From contig JAABSH010000021.1 of the NCBI GenBank assembly GCA_011390465.1, positions 1 to 56,179 of the forward strand: a stretch of 56,179 nt of DNA. The letters run 5' to 3'. This document shows positions 25,324 to 33,578 of this stretch, one piece after another. This stretch comes from Desulfobacteraceae bacterium (GTDB taxonomy: Bacteria > Desulfobacterota > Desulfobacteria > Desulfobacterales > Desulfosalsimonadaceae). Made by a program: the position numbers and the translations under genes. The notes under the pieces are model-generated. The model made no database searches and was not told where the DNA came from. It saw only the letters and a program-made list of their open reading frames with translations. Every line of letters starts with the position of its first letter. The first letter of the stretch is position 1.

Positions 25324-27660
25324 TCATTTTTCCGGTCTGTTGCTGAATTCGGTTTTTCTGGCCAGCGGCGGCAGGGCCGGCCGAAAAATCAAAACCAGCG
25401 GCGGCAGAACGAAAAAATCGCCGATCATGGCGAACATCATTGAAAACGCGGTGAGCAGGCCGAACATCCGGGTGGGAACAATGCTGCCCAGGGTCAGCAC
25501 CATAAATCCGGAAAAAAGCAGAAATGTCGTAATCACAATGGGCTTTCCCACATCAATGAATGTCTGGACAATGGCGGTTTTTCGGTCCTTGTGGATGGCG
25601 GCGTTTCTTCTGAGCCAGCTCACAAAGTGAATGGTGTCGTCAACAGCAATGCCGATGGTGACGCTGGCGATCATGGTGGTGGCCACATCCAGGGGGATGC
25701 CGGCCCAGCCCATGACCCCCAGGGTGAGAAAAATGGGAAACAGATTCGGGATCATGGAGAGCACCGCCAGCCAGAAACTGCGGCAGACAAGGATCATCAT
25801 CAGGAAAATTATGAAAAACGCGATAAAAAAACTTTTGATCTGGCTTTCCTGAAGATGCTTGTTCATGGTCAGGTAGAGAGAAGACAGACCGGTGATGTGA
25901 AAGGAAAAATCCGGACGGAAATGGTTGCTCAGATAGTCGGTCACGTCCGCGTGCAGCCGGTAGCCGGATTCATCGGAATCCCAGATGGTATTGAAGATCA
26001 CGCAGGTTTCTTTCCGGTCCATGGACAGCAGTCGTTCCAGCACCTCGGGATCACCCAGTTCATAGGCGTCCGCAATGTCTTCTGCCGCCTCCGGAATCCG
26101 GTAAAAGGCCGGGTTGTTTTCATTGAAGGCCTTGTTGAATTCTTTGACATATTCCACAACCGAGAACGCGCTGGTGATGCCTTCATTCTCCGCTAAAAAC
26201 ATTTCCTGAAATTGTTCAATGCGCCTTACCGCGGCAGGATCCGTAAAATCGCCGGTTTTCGATTGAATCACCACCACAAAGGGAATGGTGCCGCCGAACT
26301 GCTTTTCAATGACCAGAAAGTCGGATTTGATCTGGTTGGCGTCGGGGAGATAATGAAAGGTGTTGGTTTCAAATTTGATCCGCAGAATGCCGGCAATAGA
26401 GATGATCAGGATTAAAACAAAAAAAATAAAAAGCAATAGGTTATGGCTGGTGGCGATGCGGCCGCTGACCATCAGGCCCCGGGTGAAAACATGGGGCGGG
26501 TGAGCAATGGTTTTTTTTCCTCTGAAATGCGTGATGGCCGTTGACAGAAATTTTTGCATCAGCACCATCAAGGCGGGCAGGGCGGTGACGGAAAGAAAAA
26601 ACGCAAACACCACGCTGATGGCCGTAAACAGCCCGAGCATGGCCACGGGCCGGATGTCGCTGGCGTAAAAGGAGATAAACCCGGCCCCGGTGGTCAGGCT
26701 GGTGAAAAGACAGGGAAACCAGACCTGGCGGATGGTGTGCCGGATGGCCGGAAGAACCTCAAGATCGGTTTTTCGCGCGGTTTCCTTCAAATGAGAAAGG
26801 ATGTGCACGGAATCGGCAATGGCAATGGCAAGGAGAATGGCGCCCATGGCATTGGTGATGATGTTGAATTTTTCACCGCAAAACACGAAAAACCCGACCC
26901 CCCACAGGAGAATCACCAGCAGGTTGACCTGGCACAGAATCGCAAGGGTCAGGTGCCGGAAGATAATCAGGATAAACACCATGATGAGAACGATGATGAT
27001 GGGCACAAACAGGTTAAAGTCCCTTTCTGAAAGCCGGTTCATTTCAACTTCCACCAGGGATGAACCTGAGGCGTAAACCGTGAAATGGTCCCCGGCAATG
27101 GCCCGGGCGGTTTCAGTCATGGAACGTACGGTTCTGCGCTTTTCCTTTTCCCCCATTTTTTCCAGTTCCACATGCAGAGCGGTCATGGTGCCGGCGGCAG
27201 CCACCAGATGCTTTCGAACGAACGCATTTGCAAAGGCCCGCTGTCTGACCCGGACAATTTCCGCCGGCAAGAGCGCACCGGAAGGGACAACGGGCCGGAG
27301 TTCCACGTAATCTTCCGCGCCAAAAAATTCTTCCACATTGGTAAGGCTGACCACCCGGTCGATTCCGGGAATATTTTCTAAAGATGCGGTGAGGTTTCGG
27401 ATCACCGCAAAACTTTCATTTGAAAAGAGAGTGTCCCCTTCCAGGGCAATTATGCCGTATTCCTCGTTGCCGTATATTGCCTGAAATTTTTCATAGGCCT
27501 GGTACAGGGGGTCGTCACGGTCAAAAAAAATACTGATGTGATTGTTGTGGGTCTGCTGAAAATATTGATACGTGCAGAAAAGCGTTACCATAAAAATCAC
27601 CGCCAGGGTGATTTTATGGTGGCGGATAATGGTTTGGATCAACCGGTCAACAACAGTCAT
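25324..27660 (-). CDS. MMPL-family RND transporter
   Basis: Inner-membrane transporter of 778 residues with about 12 helices in two halves, each half having one helix, a periplasmic domain and a five-helix bundle. The bundles include AMGAILLAIAIADSVHILSH and MIASVTIGIAVDDTIHFVSW, the paired sterol-sensing-like motifs with acidic residues used for proton coupling. This fits the lipid/hopanoid-exporting MMPL group rather than three-part drug pumps; no adaptor is adjacent. ATG 27660 is preferred over a TTG two codons upstream; the ribosome site is weak. It may move lipids to the outer membrane, but substrate is inference. Confidence 0.85.
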   Translation of the reverse strand: MTVVDRLIQTIIRHHKITLAVIFMVTLFCTYQYFQQTHNNHISIFFDRDDPLYQAYEKFQAIYGNEEYGIIALEGDTLFSNESFAVIRNLTASLENIPGIDRVVSLTNVEEFFGAEDYVELRPVVPSGALLPAEIVRVRQRAFANAFVRKHLVAAAGTMTALHVELEKMGEKEKRRTVRSMTETARAIAGDHFTVYASGSSLVEVEMNRLSERDFNLFVPIIIVLIMVFILIIFRHLTLAILCQVNLLVILLWGVGFFVFCGEKFNIITNAMGAILLAIAIADSVHILSHLKETARKTDLEVLPAIRHTIRQVWFPCLFTSLTTGAGFISFYASDIRPVAMLGLFTAISVVFAFFLSVTALPALMVLMQKFLSTAITHFRGKKTIAHPPHVFTRGLMVSGRIATSHNLLLFIFFVLILIISIAGILRIKFETNTFHYLPDANQIKSDFLVIEKQFGGTIPFVVVIQSKTGDFTDPAAVRRIEQFQEMFLAENEGITSAFSVVEYVKEFNKAFNENNPAFYRIPEAAEDIADAYELGDPEVLERLLSMDRKETCVIFNTIWDSDESGYRLHADVTDYLSNHFRPDFSFHITGLSSLYLTMNKHLQESQIKSFFIAFFIIFLMMILVCRSFWLAVLSMIPNLFPIFLTLGVMGWAGIPLDVATTMIASVTIGIAVDDTIHFVSWLRRNAAIHKDRKTAIVQTFIDVGKPIVITTFLLFSGFMVLTLGSIVPTRMFGLLTAFSMMFAMIGDFFVLPPLVLIFRPALPPLARKTEFSNRPEK

Positions 27661-27871
27661 TGACAAATCCGTGGCAAATATTCGGGATAAAAAACCGTTT
27701 CCGGCAGGAGATGCAAAAAATCATCTCATCCGCTTATCATAGAATCCGGGAATCCGGTGTTTTTCGAATTTCCGGGAAACATAGCATTATTGATTGTCAA
27801 TGTCATTTTTATTTTGTCAAGGAAGCCCGTTTGCCCGAAATGGCTCGAAATGTCCACCTAAGGAAACTGTA

Positions 27872-27900
27872 TTGACAAAGGCACCATTATGACGTACTTT
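27872..27900 (+). promoter_or_regulatory. Candidate sigma-70 promoter for the TacA/TacT-like pair
   Basis: TTGACA (27872-27877), 17-base spacer, TACTTT (27895-27900). It is 44 bases before the antitoxin start. The -35 is perfect, the -10 has four of six consensus bases. Confidence 0.6.
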
Positions 27901-27943
27901 TTGAGCAAATAATAGATCATTCGTAAAATAAAGGACGTTTATT

Positions 27944-28231
27944 TTGAAAGTACCGGCGCAAACCAGCAAAGAAAGAATCAATATTCGATTAGAAAGTAAC
28001 GTAAAAAGTCTGTTAGAGCGTGCTGCTGGACTGGAAGGAAAGAGTGTGAGCAAGTTTGTTTTACATAGTGCTTTGGAGCAGGCAAAAAAGACCGTTCAAG
28101 ATCATGAGTTCATGACATTGAATGCGGAGTACTCCAGAATTTTTTTGGATGCACTGGAATCTGGGGGTCGCTTCAATCGTAATCTTAATAATGCGCTTAC
28201 CGAACATTCCCGACGTGTAACCAGCAAATGA
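27944..28231 (+). CDS. DUF1778/TacA-type antitoxin
   Basis: Antitoxin of a GNAT-toxin module, 95 residues. The N-terminal half reads KERINIRLESNVKSLLERAA, then GKSVSKFVLHSALEQAKK, a ribbon-helix-helix DNA-binding fold typical of DUF1778. The C-terminal half (FNRNLNNALTEHSRR) would wrap and block the acetyltransferase. The start is TTG with AAGGA nine bases upstream. Its TGA stop overlaps the ATG of the toxin gene, giving coupled translation. In known TacAT systems the complex represses its own promoter; a candidate promoter lies just upstream. Confidence 0.88.
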   Translation: MKVPAQTSKERINIRLESNVKSLLERAAGLEGKSVSKFVLHSALEQAKKTVQDHEFMTLNAEYSRIFLDALESGGRFNRNLNNALTEHSRRVTSK

Positions 28232-28734
28232 TTGATTTTTATGATTTAATCATTGAACCACTCAACGCGACCCATGACCGTCCAGGCTTTCATTCTGGAG
28301 TTGAACTGCTGGATCGGTACCTGCGGAAACAGGCAAAGCAAGATATTAATCGCCACATCAGCCGTGTTTTTGTTGCTGTGGAAAAAAGCCGCCCACAAAA
28401 GGTGGTGGGCTATTATACGCTGAGCAGTTTATCGATTGAGTTGAACCAATTACCTGAAAACCAGTCCCGAAAATTACCCAGGCATCCTATTCCCGCTGTC
28501 TTGATCGGTAGATTGGCAGTCAGTCAATCCAGTCAGGGCAAAGGCGTTGGTAAAATGATGCTTGCGGATGCGGTAAAGCGCGTTTTATCTGTTAGCGACG
28601 AAATCGCAATTTACGCTTTGGTTGTCGATGCCATAAACACTGAAGCCAAAGCGTTTTATGAACATTTCGGGTTTGTTCCATTAAGTGATGCCGGCCTCAG
28701 GCTGTTTCTGGCTTTGAAAACCATAAGACGTTAA
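28228..28734 (+). CDS. GNAT acetyltransferase toxin (TacT-like)
   Basis: Predicted toxin that acetylates the amino group of aminoacyl-tRNA, stopping translation, as shown for TacT relatives. The 168-residue protein has the acetyl-CoA loop QSSQGKGVGK (100-109) after GRLAVS, and Y144 in FYEHFGF, the conserved catalytic Tyr position. N-terminal SGVELLDRYLRKQAKQD fits the family. It overlaps the antitoxin gene by four bases (ATGA). Codon use is more AT-rich than in neighbouring core genes, consistent with an accessory, mobile module. Confidence 0.9.
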   Translation: MIDFYDLIIEPLNATHDRPGFHSGVELLDRYLRKQAKQDINRHISRVFVAVEKSRPQKVVGYYTLSSLSIELNQLPENQSRKLPRHPIPAVLIGRLAVSQSSQGKGVGKMMLADAVKRVLSVSDEIAIYALVVDAINTEAKAFYEHFGFVPLSDAGLRLFLALKTIRR

Positions 28735-28893
28735 AGGGTCATCCCCTGAATATGGTTTTTATTAACATGATGTACCGGCTTTTCCCGGTAGCGGAAATGT
28801 ATTTGCGCTCAAACAGAGAATGAATAATGATAACCGCTTGAAATAAAATTAGATTAAGCTTAAATTACAAATCAAGAGGCGCCCCCTATTACC

Positions 28894-30420
28894 ATGCCAG
28901 CAACACCCAAATCATATCATGAAATTACCAGCTATGACCGACATGCCATGGAACCCCATGCCCTGGACTGGGCCGGACAGCCCATGCCGTATAAAATATA
29001 TTCCAAAGATGAAACCAGCGTCATGGACACTGTGGTATTGCCTGATATTGAAATGCTGCCGGAAATTTCCCTTGAAGACACATACCGCTTAAGCCTGAAA
29101 GGCAGGGGAAAAGAAAAAGCCGCGCCTTCTTTTGAAACCCTTTCCAAAATCTGCCTCTTGGCAGGCGGCCTTACCGCACGGTCCCGCCAGGGAAACGGGT
29201 ATTTTTATTTCCGGAGCGCGCCGTCTGCCGGTGCCCTGTATCCCAATGAACTCTATTTTGCGGCTTTTGACATCGACACTCTTGATCCCGGCATTTACCA
29301 CTATGGCCCGCACAACCGATCTTTGACCCGCATCCGAAACGGCAATTTCAAAGCGTTTTTGATGTCTGCAATTCCGCAACTGGTGCCGGACAGCGCCGGG
29401 GTGTTTTTTATTACGGGTATTTTTTTCCGCAGCGCGTGGAAATACCGGAAGCGGGCATACCGGTATCTGCTGCTGGACGGGGGGCATCTGGCGGAAAACC
29501 TGCGGCTTGCGGTTTGCGCGGCGGGATACGCTTGCCGCCTGCATCACGAATTTAATGATGAACAGGTTGACGCCCTGCTTGGAGTGGATGCTTCCCGGGA
29601 AGGCACCCTCTGCTGCGTCGGCATTTTCGGTGGTGAAAATCCGCCATCGGGTGTTCAGCCCGCAGTTGATCCTCTGCCGCCGAGGGTTCCCTCTGCCAGT
29701 CGGGTGTCAGATTCGGAGATGGTTTATCCGGAAATTACGGCCATCCACGAGGCGGCAAAATTGGTTGCCAATGATGAGGCAAAATCCGTATCCGTGGCAG
29801 ATAAACTGGGAATAAACCCAACCCGCGACGCTTTTTCGATGAGCTCTCAACCTGAAGACGGTGCAATGCTGGATTATGCGCAAACCATTATGCAGCGACG
29901 CTCCAAAAGAAATTTTATTTCCGCATCCATGGGACAGCAGGCCCTGGATCGCCTGCTGTGGATGTTGTGCCGGGCCTCTGGTGAGGAAGCCCATGAAATC
30001 CCAGAAGTTTCCGCCTGCGTATCCGTTGGATTTCTGGTGGGCAATGTCCAGGATCGTGATCCGGGCTTTTATCTTTTGAACCCACAGGCGGAAACCGCGG
30101 GCCGGGTGTTCAGCGGCAACGTGATGGAAAAAATGGCGTCTGTCTGTCTGGATCAGGCATGGCTCAAAAACGCGGCCGTGCATTTTGTGTTTATGACCAA
30201 CCTGGAAATGGTGAATGAAAAATGGGGGGCCCGGGGATACCGGTATGCCGTGCTTACCGCCGGCCGACTGGGCCATGCCGTGTACCTGGGCGCCACGGCC
30301 CTGGGATTGGGTTGTTGCGGGATCGGTGCGTTTTATGATAAAGAGGCCCGTAAGGTGTTGAGAATGAATGAGGCGTCTGCCATGCTGTATCTGGTGGGCG
30401 TGGGGAAGGTCAGGGGGTAG
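28894..30420 (+). CDS. Two-domain SagB/ThcOx-type nitroreductase-fold protein
   Basis: Predicted FMN-dependent oxidoreductase of 508 residues with two nitroreductase-like domains in series. Domain 1 (about 60-250) has GRGKEKAAPSFETLS, RSAPSAGALYPNELYF (the SagB signature SAGALYP) and LLLDGGHLAENLRLAV. Domain 2 (about 325-505) has QRRSKRNF, GFYLLNPQ and YRYAVLTAGRLGHAVYLGA. SagB oxidases make azoles in peptide toxins, but no precursor peptide, cyclodehydratase or protease gene is nearby, so a stand-alone redox role is likely. The start ATG has only a distant GAGG. A 7-bp microsatellite begins 14 bases after the stop. Confidence 0.85.
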   Translation: MPATPKSYHEITSYDRHAMEPHALDWAGQPMPYKIYSKDETSVMDTVVLPDIEMLPEISLEDTYRLSLKGRGKEKAAPSFETLSKICLLAGGLTARSRQGNGYFYFRSAPSAGALYPNELYFAAFDIDTLDPGIYHYGPHNRSLTRIRNGNFKAFLMSAIPQLVPDSAGVFFITGIFFRSAWKYRKRAYRYLLLDGGHLAENLRLAVCAAGYACRLHHEFNDEQVDALLGVDASREGTLCCVGIFGGENPPSGVQPAVDPLPPRVPSASRVSDSEMVYPEITAIHEAAKLVANDEAKSVSVADKLGINPTRDAFSMSSQPEDGAMLDYAQTIMQRRSKRNFISASMGQQALDRLLWMLCRASGEEAHEIPEVSACVSVGFLVGNVQDRDPGFYLLNPQAETAGRVFSGNVMEKMASVCLDQAWLKNAAVHFVFMTNLEMVNEKWGARGYRYAVLTAGRLGHAVYLGATALGLGCCGIGAFYDKEARKVLRMNEASAMLYLVGVGKVRG

Positions 30421-30434
30421 GTGGAAGATAGGAA

Positions 30435-30504
30435 GGTAGAAGGTAGAAGGTAGAAGGTGGAAGGTGGAAGGTGGAAGGTGGAAGGTAGAAGGTGGAAGGT
30501 GGAA
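30435..30504. repeat. Ten tandem 7-bp units (GGTRGAA) before a dehydratase gene
   Basis: Ten uninterrupted heptamers: three GGTAGAA, four GGTGGAA, one GGTAGAA and two GGTGGAA. The array ends three bases before the ATG at 30508 and supplies its purine-rich ribosome site (AGGTGGAA). Related partial units at 30421-30434 show earlier decay. Seven is not a multiple of three, so copy-number change would shift any upstream reading frame. Confidence 0.95.
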
Positions 30505-30507
30505 GCG

Positions 30508-31632
30508 ATGATTGAGATAGAGCAGCAGCTCAGGCAGTTAAAACAGGACGGCAGAAAGGTGCTCGGGTGTTTCCCTCTGTATCCGCCCCTGGAACTTTTT
30601 TATGCCATGGATATTACACCGGTGGTGCTGTGGGGACTTCGCGGGGCGATCAAAGATACCGCGGAAAGCGACCGGCACTTGCAGCCCTATGCATGTGCCA
30701 TCTCCCGGCATTTAACGGAATTTATTCTGTCCGGCCACAGCAGCCTTTTTGACGGTCTGTTTATGTATAATGCCTGCGATACCCTTCGGAATCTGCCGGA
30801 AATTATTAAAGCCGGGCTGGCGGAAAACAACCTTTCCCTGCCCCTTATTCAGGTGCATGTTCCCATGGTCCTGCCGGACCGGACGGACGCGGCCGGGTAT
30901 TTTAAAAATGAGATACAGCATTTGATTGCAGAACTGGAACGTCTTTTTGATGTGCGCTTTAGCAAGGATAAATTTGTCCGGGCCGTGGAAACGGTCCGGC
31001 ATCTCAGAAATCTGATCCATCAGGCGGAAACATTCGTGACCCAGGGGAATCTGAGTTTTCTGGATTTTTCAAATGCGCTTCATTATTGTGGCTTTTCCTC
31101 CCTCGAGGCTCAGATCCGGATTCTGGAGCAATTAATGGCCGGTATTCCCGATGGTGCGGTGCCTTTGCCTGGAAAGAATACACGGCCCGGGGTTATTCTG
31201 AGCGGGATTTTATCGCCTCCGGCATCTGTCATTTCTGCTATCGAAGCGGCCGGCATGCGGGTGGTGGGAAACGATATTGCGTCCCTGGGGCGTTCGTATG
31301 CCAGCATGCCGGAAATTAAAGATGACCCCGGGGCCTATTTTCTGGATTTTTATTATCAACATTTTCCCTGTCCCACGTTGTTGTATACCGGGGATCGGCG
31401 AATGGTTTCCCTGATGGATTTGGTGGGAAAAACCAATGCCGAAGGCGTGATTTTTGCGGGAGAAAAGTTCTGTGAATATGAATATTTTGAGTTTCCGTTT
31501 CTTTCTGAAAAATTAAAAGAAAAGGGCATAAAGACCCTGGAGATCGAAATTTCCGCGGAAGATGATGAACTGACATCTGCCCATGACGCGCGGATTGGGG
31601 CATTTGCGGAGTTGTTAAAAGACGGGGGGTAA
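30508..31632 (+). CDS. 2-hydroxyacyl-CoA dehydratase family subunit (HgdB/BcrB-like), first of pair
   Basis: Iron-sulfur subunit of an ATP-activated radical dehydratase or benzoyl-CoA-reductase-type enzyme, 374 residues. Three Cys expected to hold the [4Fe-4S] cluster are C63 in YACAISR, C90 in YNACDTLRN and C322 in GEKFCEYEYFEFP. GCFPLYPPLELFYAMDITPV is the usual N-terminal core. ATG 30508 is chosen because an upstream ATG at 30457 lies inside the heptamer array and would add a repeat-encoded peptide (MEGGRWKVEGRRW). The second subunit follows after 48 bases. Substrate cannot be assigned; no activator ATPase is adjacent. Confidence 0.85.
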   Translation: MIEIEQQLRQLKQDGRKVLGCFPLYPPLELFYAMDITPVVLWGLRGAIKDTAESDRHLQPYACAISRHLTEFILSGHSSLFDGLFMYNACDTLRNLPEIIKAGLAENNLSLPLIQVHVPMVLPDRTDAAGYFKNEIQHLIAELERLFDVRFSKDKFVRAVETVRHLRNLIHQAETFVTQGNLSFLDFSNALHYCGFSSLEAQIRILEQLMAGIPDGAVPLPGKNTRPGVILSGILSPPASVISAIEAAGMRVVGNDIASLGRSYASMPEIKDDPGAYFLDFYYQHFPCPTLLYTGDRRMVSLMDLVGKTNAEGVIFAGEKFCEYEYFEFPFLSEKLKEKGIKTLEIEISAEDDELTSAHDARIGAFAELLKDGG

Positions 31633-31680
31633 ACGACCATCCGGATTTTAAAACGATCCACTTAGGTTAAAGGATGTTGA

Positions 31681-32937
31681 ATGTCGCAAAAAGAAAAAAC
31701 CAGTGCCGCCAAAAACCTGAGCCGGGTGGTGGGGGATGCCTATATGAATCTCCATGCCCGGGCCGCGGAAGGTGCCTTTGTGGTATGGATCGCCATCAAT
31801 GTGCCGGCGGAGCTTTTTCTGGGGTTTGACAATGTGGTGTACGGCGTACCGGAAAGCCATGCGGCCCTGAACGCGGCCAAAGGCGTGGGGGTGCGTCAGT
31901 GTGAAAAAGCCGAGCGCATGGGATATTCTGCGGATCTGTGCTCCTATGCCCGCATCGATATCGGCAGTGTATATGACGGCGGAAAAGATTCTCCCACATT
32001 CGGTCTGCCAGCGCCGGATCTGCTGGTGTCCAACACCAACAATTGTTCCCTTCTGGTCAAGTGGTTTGACGTGCATCATCGCAGAATGGGAGTGCCCCAT
32101 TTTGTCATTGACGTGCCTTTTTGCTATGAGCCCCAGCAGAGCAAGGACCGGCGCTATATTGTGCGGCAGTTTCAGGATCTGATCCGCACCATTGAAGCCC
32201 TGTCCGGCCAGAAATTTGATTATGATAAAGCGCTTTGCGCGATAGAACACACCAATGACGGTATCCGGCACTGGAAGCGGTTTTTAAGCTTTGCCGAACA
32301 CCGGCCCTCCGGCATCACGGCCTTTGATTCCTTTGTGCAGATGGCCCCGTTTCTGGTGGCCCGGGGAACCCCCCAGTTTGCAGGTCATTACAAACTGCTG
32401 GCCGAAGAAACCGAAAACCGCGTTGCAAAAGGCAATTTTCCCGTGCCGGATGAACGCTACCGCCTGTTCTGGGATAATATTGCGCCCTGGCATCAGCTCC
32501 GGGATATGTCCTGCAGTCTGGCCGGGCTTGGTGCCAATATTGTGGGTGCCACCTACACCTCATGCATCGGTACTGTGGAGGGCAGTTTTGATCTTTTTGC
32601 CTGGGACGGCGGTGATCCCTTGGCATACTGCGCCCGGACTCAGAATTGTTATATATGCCCTCACGGCATGAAGCTGCGGGGGGCGTCCATGCAGGGGGTG
32701 GTGAAAAAATTGGGAATTGACGGAATTGTGTTTGCCAGCAACCGGAGCTGCAAACCGTATTCCATCACCCAAATGGACCAGCAGCGGCGCATGGCGGAAG
32801 ATTTTGGTGTGCCGTGCGTGATGATTGATGTGGATCATGCGGACGCCCGTAAGTACAGCAAATCGTCGACATTTACCCGGCTGGAGGCTTTGCTGGAGCA
32901 GATTGAGGCCCGGCGGGCCGCATTACAGGCTGTTTAG
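31681..32937 (+). CDS. 2-hydroxyacyl-CoA dehydratase family subunit, second of pair
   Basis: Partner of the preceding subunit, 418 residues. Conserved cluster Cys are C87 in SADLCSYARID, C122 in NTNNCSLLVKW and C357 in SNRSCKPYSITQMD; MGVPHFVIDVPF and WDGGDPLAYC also fit the family. AAAGGA lies seven bases before the ATG. Together the two would form a heterodimer with one cluster each. Such enzymes remove water from 2-hydroxyacyl-CoA in amino-acid fermentation or reduce aromatic-CoA rings, and need a separate Fe-S ATPase activator, which must be encoded elsewhere. A dehydratase rather than a reductase is the more general call. Confidence 0.87.
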   Translation: MSQKEKTSAAKNLSRVVGDAYMNLHARAAEGAFVVWIAINVPAELFLGFDNVVYGVPESHAALNAAKGVGVRQCEKAERMGYSADLCSYARIDIGSVYDGGKDSPTFGLPAPDLLVSNTNNCSLLVKWFDVHHRRMGVPHFVIDVPFCYEPQQSKDRRYIVRQFQDLIRTIEALSGQKFDYDKALCAIEHTNDGIRHWKRFLSFAEHRPSGITAFDSFVQMAPFLVARGTPQFAGHYKLLAEETENRVAKGNFPVPDERYRLFWDNIAPWHQLRDMSCSLAGLGANIVGATYTSCIGTVEGSFDLFAWDGGDPLAYCARTQNCYICPHGMKLRGASMQGVVKKLGIDGIVFASNRSCKPYSITQMDQQRRMAEDFGVPCVMIDVDHADARKYSKSSTFTRLEALLEQIEARRAALQAV

Positions 32938-32980
32938 TCATAGTTTTTGTGCATCAGGAATATAAAACAAAGGACAGGTC

Positions 32981-33172
32981 ATGAGCAAACTTATCAAATT
33001 GTTTTTGTTGCTTTTAATGGCATTTCTGCTAAGCGGGTGCGTTTTGACAAAATTGATTACCGTTCCCATGCGGGTGGGAGGGGCTGTGGTTTCCATTGTG
33101 CCGGTAGTGGGCAACCCGGCCCACGATTCCATTGACGCGGCTGCGGAAACCGTGGATAAAGTTCCCATTTAA
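32981..33172 (+). CDS. Small lipoprotein, DUF6726-like
   Basis: A 63-residue lipoprotein: a hydrophobic signal (LIKLFLLLLMAFLLSGC) with lipobox LSGC, C20 lipidated, then a short mature part VLTKLITVPMRVGGAVVSIV and PVVGNPAHDSIDAAAETVD. This pattern is seen in a family of tiny conserved lipoproteins of unknown function. AAAGGA is seven bases before the ATG. It follows the dehydratase genes by 43 bases, which may mean cotranscription without shared function. Confidence 0.75.
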   Translation: MSKLIKLFLLLLMAFLLSGCVLTKLITVPMRVGGAVVSIVPVVGNPAHDSIDAAAETVDKVPI

Positions 33173-33208
33173 ACCTCTGCTTATCAGGTTCGTTCCCGGC
33201 TCAGGCTT

Positions 33209-33250
33209 CGAAATCGAAATCGAAATCGGGATCGGGATCGGGATCGAAAT
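33209..33250. repeat. Seven tandem 6-bp units (CGAAAT/CGGGAT)
   Basis: Three CGAAAT, three CGGGAT and one CGAAAT in series, followed by a decayed eighth unit. Located in the 148-base gap between a lipoprotein gene and an S4-domain gene. Probably a slippage-prone microsatellite. Confidence 0.92.
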
Positions 33251-33320
33251 CGATTCTGGCCTTGCCCCTAAACATACAACAGCTTAAGATCAGCAGAAAA
33301 CCTGAAAAAAATGGTTTGCG

Positions 33321-33578
33321 ATGAATCAAAATGAGATGAATCAAAATAAAGAAGCCACGGCCACGAAGGTATTTATCCGGGAATCCCCGGTGGAACTGTA
33401 CAAAATTCTGAAAATGGAAAATTTGGCCGCCAGCGGGGGTGAAGCGAAATTTCTGATTAGCGACGGTCAGGTAAAGGTCAACAACGAGGTTGAAACCCGG
33501 AAACGGAAAAAAATTTTCCCCGGTGATGTGATTGAATTTGCCGGAAACCGGCTGCGGGTTTTTTTAATGAAATTTTAA
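33321..33578 (+). CDS. S4-domain RNA-binding protein (YbcJ-like)
   Basis: Small RNA-binding protein of 85 residues. The S4 fold is seen in IRESPVELYKILKMENLA, then SGGEAKFLISDGQVKVN and RKRKKIFPGDVIEF, the YbcJ/RlbA-like arrangement. E. coli YbcJ is a stand-alone S4 protein without assigned target. The first ten residues are a 15-bp in-frame tandem duplication (MNQNE, MNQNK), so the second ATG at 33336 is an equally good start. Its TAA overlaps the TAA of the convergent methyltransferase gene on the other strand within TTAATA, leaving no room for a terminator. Confidence 0.85.
   Translation: MNQNEMNQNKEATATKVFIRESPVELYKILKMENLAASGGEAKFLISDGQVKVNNEVETRKRKKIFPGDVIEFAGNRLRVFLMKF

Noticed and set aside
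30457-30507. Upstream ATG start for the first dehydratase subunit
   Set aside because: It would add a repeat-encoded Arg/Trp-rich peptide unlike the family; ATG 30508 matches homolog N-termini.
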